A DNA stretch of 64,000 nt from Panthera uncia (Eukaryota; Chordata; Mammalia; Carnivora; Felidae), in NCBI RefSeq assembly GCF_023721935.1, contig NW_026057588.1, positions 16,035,906 through 16,099,905 of the forward strand, written 5' to 3'. Every line of letters begins with the position of its first letter. Position 1 is the stretch's first letter. The notes beneath the pieces are model-generated. The model was not told where the DNA came from and ran no database searches. It was given only the letters and a program-made list of their open reading frames with translations. The position numbers and the translations under genes were made by a program. This document shows positions 9,974 through 21,480 of this stretch, in pieces.

Positions 9974-10824
9974 ATCAAAGGGGGTACTTTTTCGTGTTTT
10001 CAGGTCTTTCAGAAAATTCCTCTTTATCTACCCATCTTCAAAATACTGGTTTTCCCCAGATGTCAATCAGTTCTCTTCTCTTCACTGTCTCTTTTTCTCT
10101 GTGCACAGATCCACATAAAGGTAACACTGATCTAATTCTAGTGACTCTCAAACACTTCTCTCCATCCTAGACCTCTATCCAGAGTGTCAGAACCATATAT
10201 CCAGTCTCCAAAAGTTATGATCACCTGAATGTCCCATAGACACTTCAAGTACATTTCCAAGGCCTACCTCATTACCTCCTTTGGTCTAGCTTATTTGTTC
10301 TTGTGTTTTCTATTTCTTAGTCTCAGCACCTAACCACTTGCCTATGCAGGTAACTCAAGAGCTATGCCTCTTTTTTCTACTCTACAACCAATTTATGACC
10401 AATTTTGTTGCAACCCCTTATGTACTAAACAGTTTTCCCCTCTCTAGACAACTAATACCACCTTAATCTAGGAAATCACTAACAATGGTTACTTAATTGT
10501 CTTTCCCACCCAACACATCTCAAGCCTTCTCTAGTCTTCAAGGGTATTGCCTCTGAAGTACAAATTTTATCAAATAATATATGTACTGCTTAACATTTCT
10601 TCATACTCTGAAAGCAGCAGAACAAGCAAAGTGGGGTATGCATTACCATGGAATGTACAAGACAGTATATTGAAAGGGAGGAAAATACCAACAAATTACA
10701 TCCAAGAGCAGATGTGGATTGCCATTAATGCTGACTGATGATTTATAAATAAATATAAATATGTTAGGAGTGTGTTCAGTACATTTTTAAGACCCCTAAT
10801 ATGTAGGGAAAAAATCCAGTATTT
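9974..10824. other. ZNF382 intron 2, nothing recognised
   Basis: No exon or named repeat recognised. It ends with one copy of the target duplication of the next SINE. Confidence 0.45.
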
Positions 10825-10940
10825 TTTTTAAGTTTTTAAATTTTTATTTAAGTAATCTCTAAACCCAATGTAGGGCTTGAATTCATGACCCTGAGACCCA
10901 AGAGTCACACACTCCTCTGATTAGCCAGCCATGTACCCCA
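10825..10940 (-). mobile_element. Short-type carnivore SINE, reverse, with TSD
   Basis: The TAAGTAATCTCTAAACCCAA motif and a reverse tRNA-like body ending GCCATGTACCCCA mark the CT-less carnivore SINE. The flank gaaaaaatccagtatt is found at 10809-10824 and again at 10941-10956, an exact 16-bp duplication. Confidence 0.9.
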
Positions 10941-11207
10941 GAAAAAATCCAGTATTATTAGATAAACATGCCCACTACCTAACTCCATATACCTTTTCTT
11001 CTTAGAGTTCCAAGACTCTTTCCTAACATACTGTGCCTTTTGCTATTTCCTCAGCTTACTAATTGGTTTTCCTCCCCCTGTGAATTTTTTTAGATTAATT
11101 ATTAGGTATTTAATGACTTTTAATTTTATTTTGTTATATTTTACTTTGTATAATTGATTTCATTTCATATAAATACAACTGATTTTTCATATTGCAGTTA
11201 CATATTG

Positions 11208-11682
11208 ATTTTTTTAATTTTATTTTTCATTTTTTAAAATTTATATCCAAATTCGTATATAGTGCATCAATGATTTCAGGAGTAGATTCCTTAGTGCCCC
11301 TTACCCATTTAGCCCATCCCTTCTCCCACAACCCCTCCCATAACCCTCAGTTTGTTCTCCATATTTATGAGTCTCATGTTTTGTCCCCCTCCCTGTTTTT
11401 ATATTATTTTTATTTCCCTTCCCTTATGTTCATCTGTTTTATATCTTAAAGTCCTCATATGAGTGAAATCATATGATATTTGTCTTTCTCTGACTGACTA
11501 ATTTCACTTGGCATAATACCCTCCAGTACCATCCACATAGTTGCAAATGGCAAGATTTCATTCATTTGATTGCTGAGTAATGCTCCATTGTATATATATA
11601 TACCGTATCTTCTTTATCCATTCATCCATCAATGGACATTTGGGCTCTTTCCATACTTTGGCTATTGTTGATAGTGCTGCTA
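11208..11682 (-). mobile_element. 5'-truncated carnivore L1, 3' end, reverse
   Basis: Reverse complement of an L1 3' UTR plus the very end of ORF2. The T-rich left end is the poly(A) tail. TATCCAAATTCGTATATAGT matches the terminus TTGGATGTAAATT seen in the plus-strand copies at 32.9 and 45.2 kb of this window. The right part (GCTGAGTAATGCTCCATTGT) is the coding end seen in other L1 copies here. Confidence 0.88.
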
Positions 11683-11749
11683 TAATTTTAATTTTATTTT
11701 TATTTTTTTAAATTTACATCCAAATTAGTATATAGTGCAACAATGATTC
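11683..11749 (-). mobile_element. Tiny second L1 3'-terminal fragment
   Basis: A second T-rich run followed by ACATCCAAATTAGTATATAG and TGCAACAATGATTC repeats the 3' terminus of the adjoining L1. This looks like a separate, severely truncated insertion or a local duplication. Confidence 0.65.
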
Positions 11750-12208
11750 TCCCCATGAATTTTAAAAGGTGGTACCCTGTATAAAACAAATTCATTATGA
11801 GTACAAAATTTTGATGTCCTCAGTGAAGCTTTGGTATACAAAATAAAATTTTTCTTTACTTTGTAGCATTTTCCCTTGTACATCTTTCTGTCATCACATC
11901 TGTAATATCTGTTGGGTGTATGTATTTATATGTATGCCTCTCACTTAGCCTGTAACTTCTCATGAGCAAGGCCAGGGCTTTATTCATTTTGATCCACCAA
12001 GCAACCAGTCACATTCAAGGTAAATAGTATGATCTTATATATTTTTAGCATGAGATAGTAAGTAAATACAGACTGTATTATCACAGAGAATTTTCTACAA
12101 TACAAAAGATAAAATAAGAAAACTAGTCTGACCACTGAACGTGGTTTCCAATATCTAGTTCTCACTAGTTCCAATCACTTTAGGATGAACTAGAGTCTGC
12201 CCTTGCAG
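11750..12208. other. End of ZNF382 intron 2
   Basis: Around 11930-12005 the text resembles an L2-like 3' region (CTTCTCATGAGCAAGGCCAGGGCTT), but weakly. The last bases, TCTGCCCTTGCAG, are the splice acceptor of the KRAB-A exon. Confidence 0.45.
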
Positions 12209-12335
12209 GGATCAGTGTCATTCAAGGATGTGACTGTGGACTTCACCCAGGAGGAGTGGCAGCAGCTGGATCCTGCTCAGAAGACCCTCTACAGGGATGT
12301 CATGTTGGAAAATTATTGCCACCTCATCTCTGTTG
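12209..12335 (+). CDS. ZNF382: ZNF382 exon 3: KRAB A box
   Basis: This 127-nt exon is flanked by acceptor CCTTGCAG and donor GTAAGA; 127 nt is the standard size for KRAB-A exons. It encodes residues 4-45 plus the first base of codon 46. The classic A-box landmarks are present: VSFKDVTVDF, TQEEWQQLDP, LYRDVMLENY. The MLE and EEW positions needed for TRIM28 (KAP1) binding are intact, so the domain should repress transcription by recruiting TRIM28 and heterochromatin factors in the nucleus. It starts in phase 0 and ends in phase 1, matching the exons on both sides. An in-frame TTG just upstream is intronic and is not the start. Confidence 0.96.
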
Positions 12336-12607
12336 GTAAGAAAAATTCCTTGAATCTTTCAATCTCATACATCTCCTTTCAAGAGTTTTTGAAACATATG
12401 GAGCTTTGAATTTCAGAGATCAGAGGTGATGAATCCTTTTTTATTAGGAGCCAGTGTGATTATGTCCACACTTGCCCAGTACAAGGTATTAACTTTACTA
12501 AGATGTTAATGTGTGCCTTGTCTGTCACCTTAGAGCTATATCTTTCTCTTCCTTCAATAGTTTTGAAGCCCAAGCAGCTTAGACCAAGTCTCATTTTTTA
12601 TTATCAG

Positions 12608-12703
12608 GGTTTCACATGACTAAGCCCGATATGATCCGTAAGTTGGAACAAGGAGAAGAACTATGGACAACAGAGAGAATTTTTCCAAGTCAGAGCTACC
12701 TTG
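12608..12703 (+). CDS. ZNF382: ZNF382 exon 4: KRAB B box
   Basis: A 96-nt exon between acceptor TTATTATCAG and donor GTGAGT, the usual KRAB-B size, 272 bases after KRAB-A. It encodes residues 47-77, closing a glycine codon split with exon 3 and opening a split Glu codon completed in exon 5. The B-box core KPDMIRKLEQGEELW is present. The B box strengthens A-box repression. Phase 1 at both borders keeps the frame whether or not the exon is used; since the length is a multiple of three, skipping it would give an in-frame protein lacking only the B box. Confidence 0.95.
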
Positions 12704-12776
12704 GTGAGTCTGTACAGATAAAATCCAGTGGACTCAGGTAGTTAGCACCTTTGAATGTTTTTAGGGATCTATTTTT

Positions 12777-13541
12777 TCTAATTGTGGCAAAATACACAGA
12801 ACTAAAAACTTATTATCTTAGCCATTTTTAAGCATATAGTTCAGTGGCATTAAGTACATTGACATTGTGCAGCTATCACCACCATCCATCTCCAGAACTC
12901 TTTTCATCTTGTAGGACTGAAACTCGGTACTCATTAAAAAATAACTCCCCATTACCTCCTCCCCCTAGCTGCTGGCAACCACCTTTCTAATTTCTGTTTC
13001 TATGAATTTAACTACTCATAGGTACCTCATATAAGTGGAGTTATGCATGTGGTATTTGTCGTTTTTGTGATTAGCTTTTTTCATTTAACATAATGTCCTC
13101 AAGGTCTACCCATCTTGTAGTATATCAGAATCTCCTTCCTTTAAGGCTGAAATATTCCATTGTATATATTATTTTTTGCTTATCCAATGGACACTTGAGT
13201 TACTTCTACCTTTTGGCTACTATAAACAATGCTGCTATGCTATGAACATGAGTGTACAAATATCTGAGTCTTTGCTTTCAGCTTTTTTAGTTATAAAAAA
13301 CAATTTTAAACAAAACATTTTAAATAAAGCATTTTTAAAAAAAACATTAACAAACAATTAAAAGAAAAGTAGAATTTCTGGAATATACAATAATTCTGTG
13401 TTTAACGTTTTGAGGAACTGCCATACTGTTTTCCATAGTGGCTACACCATTTTTACATTCCCAGTAACGATGCACAAGGGTTCCGGTTTCTCCACGTCCT
13501 CACCAACAACAACACCTGTTATTTTCTGTTTGGGGTTGTTT

Positions 13542-13574
<33 letters not shown>

Positions 13575-13591
13575 TAATAGTAGCCATCTTA
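12777..13591 (-). mobile_element. L1M 3' part, reverse, flanked by a TSD
   Basis: Reverse complement of an old L1 3' UTR and ORF2 end (GTGGCAAAATACACAGAACT, later CTGCTATGCTATGAACATG and CCATAGTGGCTACACCATTT). The sequence ttagggatctattttt at 12761-12776 recurs as ttagggatctgttttt near 13592-13607, a 15/16 match fitting the target duplication. Confidence 0.8.
13535..13575. repeat. (GTT)n microsatellite
   Basis: About 12 uninterrupted GTT/TTG units inside the L1 remnant. Such triplet runs are usually length-variable. Confidence 0.95.
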
Positions 13592-13701
13592 TTAGGGATC
13601 TGTTTTTAAAGGCCTGAGATCTTTGACATGCCTGTACATGACTGACTTCAGTGTGTCTAAAATCTAAATTTTAGCTGTGAATATCACTCCTCATGTAAGT
13701 T

Positions 13702-13776
13702 CTTTCCTTGTCTGCCTTATGTTTATAGAGACTGCTATTTCTTTGTTTGCCTTATGTTTTTAGAGACTGCTATTTC
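13702..13776. repeat. Two-copy tandem duplication of about 37 bp
   Basis: The unit containing GCCTTATGTTTATAGAGACT and GCTATTT at 13702-13740 is repeated with one or two differences at 13741-13776 (GCCTTATGTTTTTAGAGACT). It is a simple local duplication in intron 4. Confidence 0.85.
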
Positions 13777-14029
13777 CTTACCAAGAATCTACTCCATGTT
13801 TTGTAAGTATACTGTACATGGAGATCTTAAGTGTGAAGTCCTTTGAGTTCTGACAGAAGCATAAACCCATGTATGTCACACCCAATATAAAGTACATTTC
13901 CATTAACCCATTAAATTCCTTCAGGCCTCTTCCAAGTCAGTCCCTCCCATTAGGACAATCACACTTATGATTTCTACCAGCATAGTTTTGTCTATCCTAG
14001 ACCTTTTTCATATCTACTTTAACTCAGCT

Positions 14030-16230
14030 TAATATGTGAGAGATATATACATATTTTTGCATAAATAAGTAGTTTATTTAATAGTATTCAGTTGTGTGAA
14101 TATACCAGTTTGTTTATATATCTCCTGTTCATAGATATTCGAAATGTTCCAGTTTGGGGCTGTTATGAATAAAACTACTGTGAACATTCTTGTAAACATC
14201 TTTTTGTGGATATGTTTTTATTTCCCCTCAGTAAACATGTAGCAGGTGGTATCACTCATTCATTAGGCAAGTGTATATTTTACTTTTTTAGAAACTGCCA
14301 GTTTTTATAAGTTACTGTACCATTTTAAACTTTTACCAAAAATGTATGAGAATTTTGATTGTCCCATATTCTCTTCTGCATTTGATGTTATCAGTATTTG
14401 CATTTTGGTCAGACTGAAGGTTATAGTAGTATATCTTTGCAGTTTTAATTTAGATATCCCTTGTGACCATTGATGTTGAGAACTTTTTCAAGTGTTTTTT
14501 TTATCTTCTTCAGAGGTACCTATTCAAATGTTTTACCCATTTTTATTGGGTAATATATTTTTCCTTCAAGTAGTAGGAATTCTTTACATATTCTGGATAG
14601 AAGTCTTTTGTTTGATATATGTATGGTGAATATTTCCTCAGGTCTGTTATGTCTTTTAATAAGCACACACTGTTAACTCTGATGAAATCCAGTGTATCAT
14701 TATTTTCTTTTATACTTACTTCTTTGACCTCTCAAATATTTGAGATCCACTAGGTTGTGATGATAGTTTCTGTCTTTTCTTTTAAAAATGTTATGAATAT
14801 TTTGCTATTTTTATTAATTCTGTCGCCCATCTCATGTTAAGTTTGGTTTATGATGTGAGGTAAGATTAAGGGTCTGTTTTCTTTCATATAGATAACAGTT
14901 TCTCCCATCATGTGCTACATTGAATTAAATTGCTCTGGTGATCTTATAAAAAATTGATTGTATTTGTGTCAGCCTATTTTTAGACTGTTCTTTCCTTTGC
15001 TATCTTTTAAGTCTTATTGCCAATACTACCTGGTCTTTGATTGTTGGAACTTTCTAATAAGTCTTGAAGTCATAGTAAGTCTTCTAACTTTATTCTTTTA
15101 AAAATTCTTTTGGCTATTCTAGGTCATTTTCTTTTTCAAATACATTTTAGAATCAACTTCTTGATTTCTTTAAACAAAGGTAATAGAATTTTTATTGGTG
15201 AGAATTAACATCTTAGCAATATTGAGTCTTCCAGTCCATGACTATACTATATTTTTCTATTTTAATTACCTTCTCTACTTCTTGTAAGCAATGTTTTATT
15301 ATTTTTAGTATAGAGGTCTAATACATATTTCATTATATCTAATCTTTTAATATTTTAATGCCATTGTAAATAGTAGGATATTTGAAATTTCTTTTTCCAG
15401 TTTGTTGTTAAAATATGCATCCCCAGTTGATCTTTATATATTGATTTTGCATACTTCTACTTATTGTATTGTATTCTACTTATTAAGTTTTATTGTTGTT
15501 GCCATTGTTCTTTGTTTTAGTATATATCTTTCGTTTTTTACACACAAAATATGTCTTCTAGAAAAAAGATATTCCACTTCTACATTTGTATATTTTATTG
15601 CTTTCATTTCTTTTTCTTACTCTGTTGTACTGACTAGGATCTACAGTACAATGTTGAATAGAAGTGGCGAGAGTGAGTTTCTTATCAGTTCACTAAATTT
15701 ATTAGGAAGACACTTAATATTTCATTCTTCATCCTAATATTAACTGTAGGCTTTTCATAAGTGCTCTTTATTAAATTCTGGAAGTTCTTTTCCTCGTTTT
15801 TGATGAGTTTAATTATGAATGTTGATTTTAACATGCTTTTTCTGCATCTGTTAAGATGATCATACGATGTTTCTCCTTTAACCTGTTACTATATGTATTA
15901 CATTAAATAATTTAAATATTAAACAAAATTAAATTTGGATTCTTGGGATGAACCCCAGTTGGACAAGATGTATTATCCTTCTTCTAGATAACTAAAATTG
16001 GTTTGTTAATTTTTTAGTAAGTTTTTATGCATGATTTTACCAAGGATAGTGGTCTGTAGTTTTCTTGTAATGTCCTTGAAAAAATCAGAATTGTGTCAGC
16101 AATATCAAAAAGACAAGGGGTGTTCCCTCTTCATCTATTTTCTTATAGAATTTTTGTTATGCTGGTACTACTGCTTCCTTAAATGTTTGATGAAAATCAT
16201 TATTAAGCCATTTGGGCCTGCATTTTTATA
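14030..16230 (-). mobile_element. Old L1M, ORF2 and 3' UTR, reverse orientation
   Basis: Reverse-complement L1 text runs in order: 3' UTR-like GGGGCTGTTATGAATAAAAC, then ORF2-derived GATCTACAGTACAATGTTGA and GGGATGAACCCCAGTTGGAC. Many stops and indels in every frame show an inactive copy. Confidence 0.7.
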
Positions 16231-17900
16231 ATTCAAGACTTCTGCTTCCAGCCCTGAGCAAGTAACAGAGTCTGGAATTACACTCCTACAGGAAACAACA
16301 AGAAAACTGGACAAAACTATTTTCAGATATTGAACAACAGGCAGCACAGGCCTGGATTCCTGAGAGAAGAGAAACAAATGAGATGAGCCCTACCTCATTC
16401 CAGGCTTTCATCTGAAGGCAACTTCCAGACTGCAGTACAGAGAGAGGAATCCAAAAAGAACCTGACAATTTTACTGACTTGAGGGGACTGACATGGGCAT
16501 TCAAGGAGATTGAGGTTGCTAAAATTTCCAGGACATACTTCCCAAAAGAAGTGAGCTATGCAGAAAAAGAGTTCCCCAAATATGGAAAAGGTTCTCTTTG
16601 AGTCTTTGGCTGAATATAAGTCTGCACGTGTATAGGTGAAACCCTATGAGACTAAACAAAGACGTGTTCTAAGGAAAATACAATTACCATAGTGTTGTAA
16701 GATGAACAATTGCCATAGCCTACTGCACCAAGAATCATTTTATTTTCCTCTAGCCAGAATGGAGAGAACTTGTTGATACATAGGACTTTAGATAGAAACA
16801 TAGAAAGGCCACCCCTTGATAAATGGGGTTATATTAGGCATAGGTTAAAGATTTTGCAAGATTTGCCATAAAAGTGCTTAAACAAAAGCATCAAAAGGAT
16901 TAAACCAATCCAAAAATAATTGCTATGTGTCTCTTGGGTCCTCTAGGATGGAGATGCTGAGATAGAGTTAGGAATGTAAAAATTTCCTAGAGGTACATCT
17001 ATGGAAGATAAAGGAGAAGAAAGTAAGATTAAATATAGGAAACCATTAGATCATGATATGGATCTGGTACTTATGGAAGGAAAGGGGGAGATGCTAACAG
17101 GATTGGACAGGGAGAACCTCAGATCATTGTGCAGACTTGACAAAGTGTCAACCAACCTAGCTGGTCTGAAGCAAAGAGACCTAGGTCTCTAGAGACCTAG
17201 AGACCTAGCTGGTCTCCTATCCATCTGAGGAGTCTGCCATGGAAAGAAATAGGCAGCCTCTAGTACCACCTTGGTGTTCAGTCTTTGGATGGGCACCTCC
17301 TGGGGAAACTGTGGTTTGATTCATCATATGAAGAGCATCCTGAAGATGCTAACAATTGCAGGCTGTCAGGTAACTACTTCTTGCACATCAATGGCAAGTT
17401 CTTTTCTGAAGGGAGATCCTAGTGCTGCAACTCTATGGCTGCCACAGAATGCCATTTAAAGAGCAATACTTCATGAAAATATAACCATATCTCAAACTCA
17501 GCAACATTAAATTGATAATGCCTGATGTCCAATCAAACATTATTAAATATATGAAGAAGTAGGAAAATAGGACCTATAGACAAGGCAGGGGGGAATCAGT
17601 CAATAGAAAACAACAACAAGTAAATAAAATCAGGGGTGGTGGAATTTGCAGACAAGGATGCTAAAATAGCCATTATAAATGACCTCAATATCATCAAGGA
17701 TGTAAAGCGGAAATGAACATAAGGCAAGAGAGCAAACATAGAAATAACAAACAAATGCAATACCTAAAAATGACTATTTAATATCTGAAGTGAAAAGGAA
17801 GACCCAGCTATGTGATATGTATTTTAAAAATTAAATAAAAAGACACAGGAAGGTATAACATAAAAAGATGAAAAAGTATATATCATATTGTCTGTGGTTG
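16231..17900 (+). mobile_element. Probable L1M 5' region, plus orientation
   Basis: The stretch CTAAAATAGCCATTATAAAT and GATGTAAAGCGGAAATGAAC near 17.66-17.72 kb resembles old L1 5' UTR/ORF1-leader sequence. The left part (AACAACAAGAAAACTGGACA) is also L1-like. It adjoins an L1 in the opposite orientation, so this could be an inverted 5' part. The exact family is unsure and part of the stretch may be unrelated. Confidence 0.42.
17175..17216. repeat. 16-bp perfect palindrome with local duplications
   Basis: AGAGACCTAGGTCTCT is its own reverse complement. It is followed by two more AGAGACCTAG units, and CCTAGCTGGTCT occurs on both sides (17156 and 17205). This looks like a local rearrangement scar rather than a regulatory site. 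Confidence 0.8.
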
Positions 17901-18408
17901 CTCCATTTGAGGATGAGATCAACACCCCACCCCACTCACCTAAAATTTGACTTCATGTCAGGATTGAAATCTGACGTAATTTAATGAGGCTTTCTGGGAA
18001 GAACAGGGAAGGTTCCCAGACTGGTCCTAAAATGGCTTGAGAGTGCAAGGGGGAGTGTCTGGCTTTTGTGTTTATTGTGGTTGGGGAGTAGGTCGTGAGG
18101 ATCCTACATGTGGGCTAGTGATTGCATAGTTTAAACTTCCTGCCAGCACCAACAGAAAGAACATGCAAGCTCTCCTATTGGCTTGCCCAGGTGTGGAACA
18201 AGAGGAGAAAAAAGAGTGGGTCTAGGAAGTTGTCAGCAGTAAGACTTCAAAAATAGAATGAGACCCTGTTACATATGCAAACACAAAGCATAACAAAACG
18301 GGAGTGGCTATACATCCAAGTATATTTCAGAACACAGAATATTATGGTGATAAAGAGAGACACTTCATCAGAAGTCATAACAGTCCTAACAGAGCTTCAA
18401 AATACATC
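17901..18408. other. ZNF382 intron 4, unassigned
   Basis: The part 17,930-18,260 is relatively GC-rich, with AGGTTCCCAGACTGGTCC and GTGAGGATCCTACATGTG, and might be an LTR remnant. I cannot name it. The rest is AT-rich. Confidence 0.35.
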
Positions 18409-18611
18409 AGTGTTTCTCAGCTTTTTATCATTATCACTCCCTAAGGAGTCTTTTTAGACTCTTTTTCTAATTGCCCCCATTAAATTTTAATAACATACTC
18501 TATGTTCTGTTGCTGTTTGAAGGGCCACAAACTATTATAATATTTAAGAAACTTTTTTTCATTTCCCCAGAATAATTTTGCTCCCTTAGGAGAAACCCCC
18601 ATTGAGAATGC
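18409..18611. mobile_element. Possible hAT-type MER element
   Basis: It begins CAGTGTTTCTCAGC and ends near CCCCCATTGAGAATGCATG, whose complement GCATTCTCAATGGGGG partly mirrors the start. This is the layout of short non-autonomous hAT elements. The inverted repeats are imperfect and the subfamily is unknown. Confidence 0.42.
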
Positions 18612-18768
18612 ATGAAATACATGAAACAAAAGTGACAGAACTGAAAAGAGCATTATAATTATAGCTTGAGATATAAACACCTCTTCTCTCTCAGTAATCA
18701 AGAGAACAAAGAAAACAATAAAGCTATGGAATGCTTGAAAACACTATCAATCATTTGTATCTACTTCA

Positions 18769-18974
18769 TTTTTTTAATGTTTTATTTATTTTTGAGACAG
18801 AGACAGAGTGTGAGTGGGGGAGGGGCAGAAAGAGAGGGAGACACAGAATCCAAAGCAGGCTCCAGGCTATGAGCTGTCAGCACAGAGCCAGATGTGGGGC
18901 TTGAACTCACAAACTGAGAGATCATGACCTGAGCTGAAGTTAGACGCCAACCAACTAAGCCACCCAGGCACCCC
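18769..18974 (-). mobile_element. Felid SINE, reverse
   Basis: Reverse tail TTTATTTATTTTTGAGACAG and reverse head AAGCCACCCAGGCACCCC. It lies head to tail with a second reverse SINE starting about 10 bases later. Confidence 0.94.
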
Positions 18975-18984
18975 ATTCTTATTT

Positions 18985-19193
18985 TATTTTTTTTAATGTT
19001 TATTTTTGAGAGAGAGAGAGACAGAGCATGAGCAGGGGTGGGGCAGAGAGAGAGGAAGACACAGTATCTGAAGGAGCTCCAGGCTCTGAGCTATCAGTAC
19101 AGAGCCCGACATGGGGCTCAAACTCAACGAACAGTGAGATCATGACCTGAGCTGAAGTTGGATGCTTAACTGACTTAGCCACCTAGGTGCTCC
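18985..19193 (-). mobile_element. Felid SINE, reverse, tandem neighbour
   Basis: Reverse tail TTTTAATGTTTATTTTTGAG, an AGAGAGAGAGACAGAGCATG tract, and degraded head complement TTAGCCACCTAGGTGCTCC. Both SINEs point the same way, suggesting insertion into the poly(A) of an earlier copy. Confidence 0.93.
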
Positions 19194-19361
19194 TCTAGTT
19201 CATTTTTATAGAATATTTTACATGGAATAGTCACCAAGATAGACCCTATATTCTGGGTTATAAAATGAGTATCAATGAATTGAAAAAAAAAACGGAATCA
19301 TAATATGGATTCTGACCACAACAGAATTACATTTGTGTATTGAAAAAGACAGATTTGAATT

Positions 19362-19652
19362 AAGCAGGCCCACTTACACATGGATTTTTAAAATAAATAC
19401 AGTTCTGTACTGTAAATATATTTTCCTTATGGTTTTCTTAGTAACATTTTCTTTTTTCTAGCTTACTTTATTGTAAGAATACAGTACATAATATATGTGA
19501 CATACAAAATATGTGCTGACTGTTAATGTTATTAGGCTTCAGGTCAATAGTAGGCTATTGGCAGTTAAGTTTTTGGGAAGTCAGATGTTATTTATGGATT
19601 TTCATCTGTGTGAGGCACCAACCCCACATTGTTCAAGGGTCAACTATAATTC
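19362..19652. mobile_element. Tigger-type (pogo/mariner) DNA transposon remnant
   Basis: Internal text AATAAATACAGTTCTGTACTG, AGCTTACTTTATTGTAAG, and the right end TTGTTCAAGGGTCAACTATA match the Tigger2-like group I know. The terminal repeat is clear on the right; the left end is truncated. There is no coding capacity, so it is a non-autonomous internal-deletion derivative. Confidence 0.75.
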
Positions 19653-19870
19653 ATTAATATAATGTGTGTCAATTATACTTCAATTAAAAAACACCGTATT
19701 TCTAAATTTCCCAAATATTAGAAAATTAATCACTACATTTCCAAATAACCCATGAATCAGAGAAGAAATCTTAAAGTAAATTGGAAAATGTTTTGAACTG
19801 AATGATAATTCAAGCAAAATATCAAAATTTATGGGATGTGTCTAAAGCAGCATTAACATTTTTTTATCCT

Positions 19871-20073
19871 TTTTAAAAAATGTTTATTTATTTTTGAGAG
19901 AGAGAGAAAGAAAAGGTGAGGGACAGAGAGAAAGGGAGACAGAGGATCCCAAGTGGGCTCTGTGCCAACAGCAGAGAGCCCAACGTGGGGCTTGAACTCA
20001 CAAATGGTGAGGTCATGATCTGAGCTGAGATCAAGAGTCAGACATTCAACCAACTGAGCCACCCAGGTGCCCC
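19871..20073 (-). mobile_element. Felid SINE, reverse, inside L1
   Basis: Reverse tail AAATGTTTATTTATTTTTGAG-like and reverse head TGAGCCACCCAGGTGCCCC at the right end. Confidence 0.93.
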
Positions 20074-20180
20074 CTTTATTATTATTATTTTTTTTTTTTT
20101 ATCCATTTACATCCAGGATCTAAGATGCCACCCTAAGTAGCTAAAAAAAGAAAAAAATTAAACTCAAAATTTAGTAAAAG

Positions 20181-20299
20181 GAGGGGTGCCTGGCTAGCTC
20201 ATTCGTAAGAGCTTGTGAGTCTTGATCTCAGGGTCACGAGTTCAAGCCCCATGTTAAGTGTAGAGATTACTTAAATAAATAAACTTAAAAAAAAAAAAG
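20181..20299 (+). mobile_element. Short-type carnivore SINE inside L1
   Basis: GGGGTGCCTGGCTAGCTCAT head, TCTTGATCTCAGGGTCACGA body, GTGTAGAGATTACTTAAATA and an A-rich tail. It has no CT tract, so it belongs to the short subtype also seen at 10.8, 46.3, 47.7 and 54.5 kb. Confidence 0.88.
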
Positions 20300-20486
20300 C
20301 TAGTAAAATGGAAAAAATAAAGACCAAAGCAAAAATCAATGAATTACATAACAGAAGTAGAATAGAGAAAATAAGTGAAGACAAAAGCTGATTCATTAAA
20401 ATAATTGATAAAACTAATAAACCATAGCTATATGTACTAATAAAAAATAGAAGACACAGTCACTAATTAAAAATTACAGAGGCTGT

Positions 20487-20689
20487 GGGGCACCTGGGTG
20501 GCTCAGTTGGTTAAGCATCTGATTTCAGTTCAGGTCATGATCTCATGTCACAAGTTCGAGCCCCGCGTTGGGCTCTGTGCTGACAGCTCAGAGCCTGGAG
20601 CCTGCTTTGGATTCTGTGTCTTCCTTTCTCCCTGCCCATCCCCTGCTCATGCTCTGTCTCTCTCTCTCAAAAATAAACAAACAAAAAAA
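20487..20689 (+). mobile_element. Felid SINE inside L1, with TSD
   Basis: Head GGGGCACCTGGGTGGCTCAG, full body and AAAAATAAACAAACAAAA tail. The flanks aaaattacagaggctg and aaattacagaagctg form a nearly exact duplication. Confidence 0.95.
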
Positions 20690-21480
20690 TTACAGAAGCT
20701 GCACCACTACAGATCCTACAGACATTAAAAGGACAATTAGGGAGTCTACAATTTTATGTCAATAAATAGGAGAGAACACTTCCCAACTAATTTTATAAGG
20801 CCAACATTATTTACAACCAAAGGCACTATAAGAATAAAAAACTAAACACCAACATCCTCCATGAAGCTAGAAAAAATCAATAATAAAATATTATATATAA
20901 TAAATATTATAAAACAGAATCTAGCAATATTTTAAAAGGATAAAACCTTATGACTAAAAAGAGCTTATCCCAGGAAAGCAAAGATGATTTGGTATTTAAA
21001 AATCAATCTATGTAATTCACCATATAAAAGTGAAAAGGGATCTAAAACCAAGGATCTAAGCTGCCACTTAATGTAACTAGAAAAAAAAAATTTAAGGAGC
21101 ATCAGTAGACATGGGAAAATCATTAAATTCAGTTACTATTATGAAGCCTTAGACCAGATTAGCAACCAAAGGGAATTTCCTCAGCTTCATAAAGGGTATC
21201 TTTGAAAATCTTATAGCCAGTATCACATGCAGTGTAGAAAGCCTGAATGCTTTTCTTCTAAGATCAAAACCAGAAAAGATGCCCACTATCACTGCTTCTA
21301 TTAAACATTGTGCTAGACACAATCAGTACAATAAGGCAAGAAAAAGAAGCCAAAAGGCTACCAATTAGAACAATTTTTTTAAAAAAGAGGGAACTATCTT
21401 CATTTGTACATGACATGCTTGTGTACATAATAAATCCTAAGGAATCTAAACGAACTGTTAGAACTAGTAAGTGAATTTAG

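Larger units (their letters stand above)
19680..21480 (+). mobile_element. Decayed L1 ORF2 fragment split by three SINEs
   Basis: L1 ORF2-like text in plus orientation (AGAGAAGAAATCTTAAAG, AAAAATCAATGAATTACATA, AAAGATGCCCACTATCACTG, TGCTAGACACAATCAGTACA). SINEs at 19.87, 20.18 and 20.49 kb interrupt it. Numerous stops and frameshifts leave no functional protein. Confidence 0.7.

Noticed and set aside
12203..12409. An in-frame TTG just before KRAB-A as the start of ZNF382
   Set aside because: The TTG overlaps the splice acceptor CCTTGCAG and is intronic. The spliced ATG at 8707 gives a consistent frame and length.
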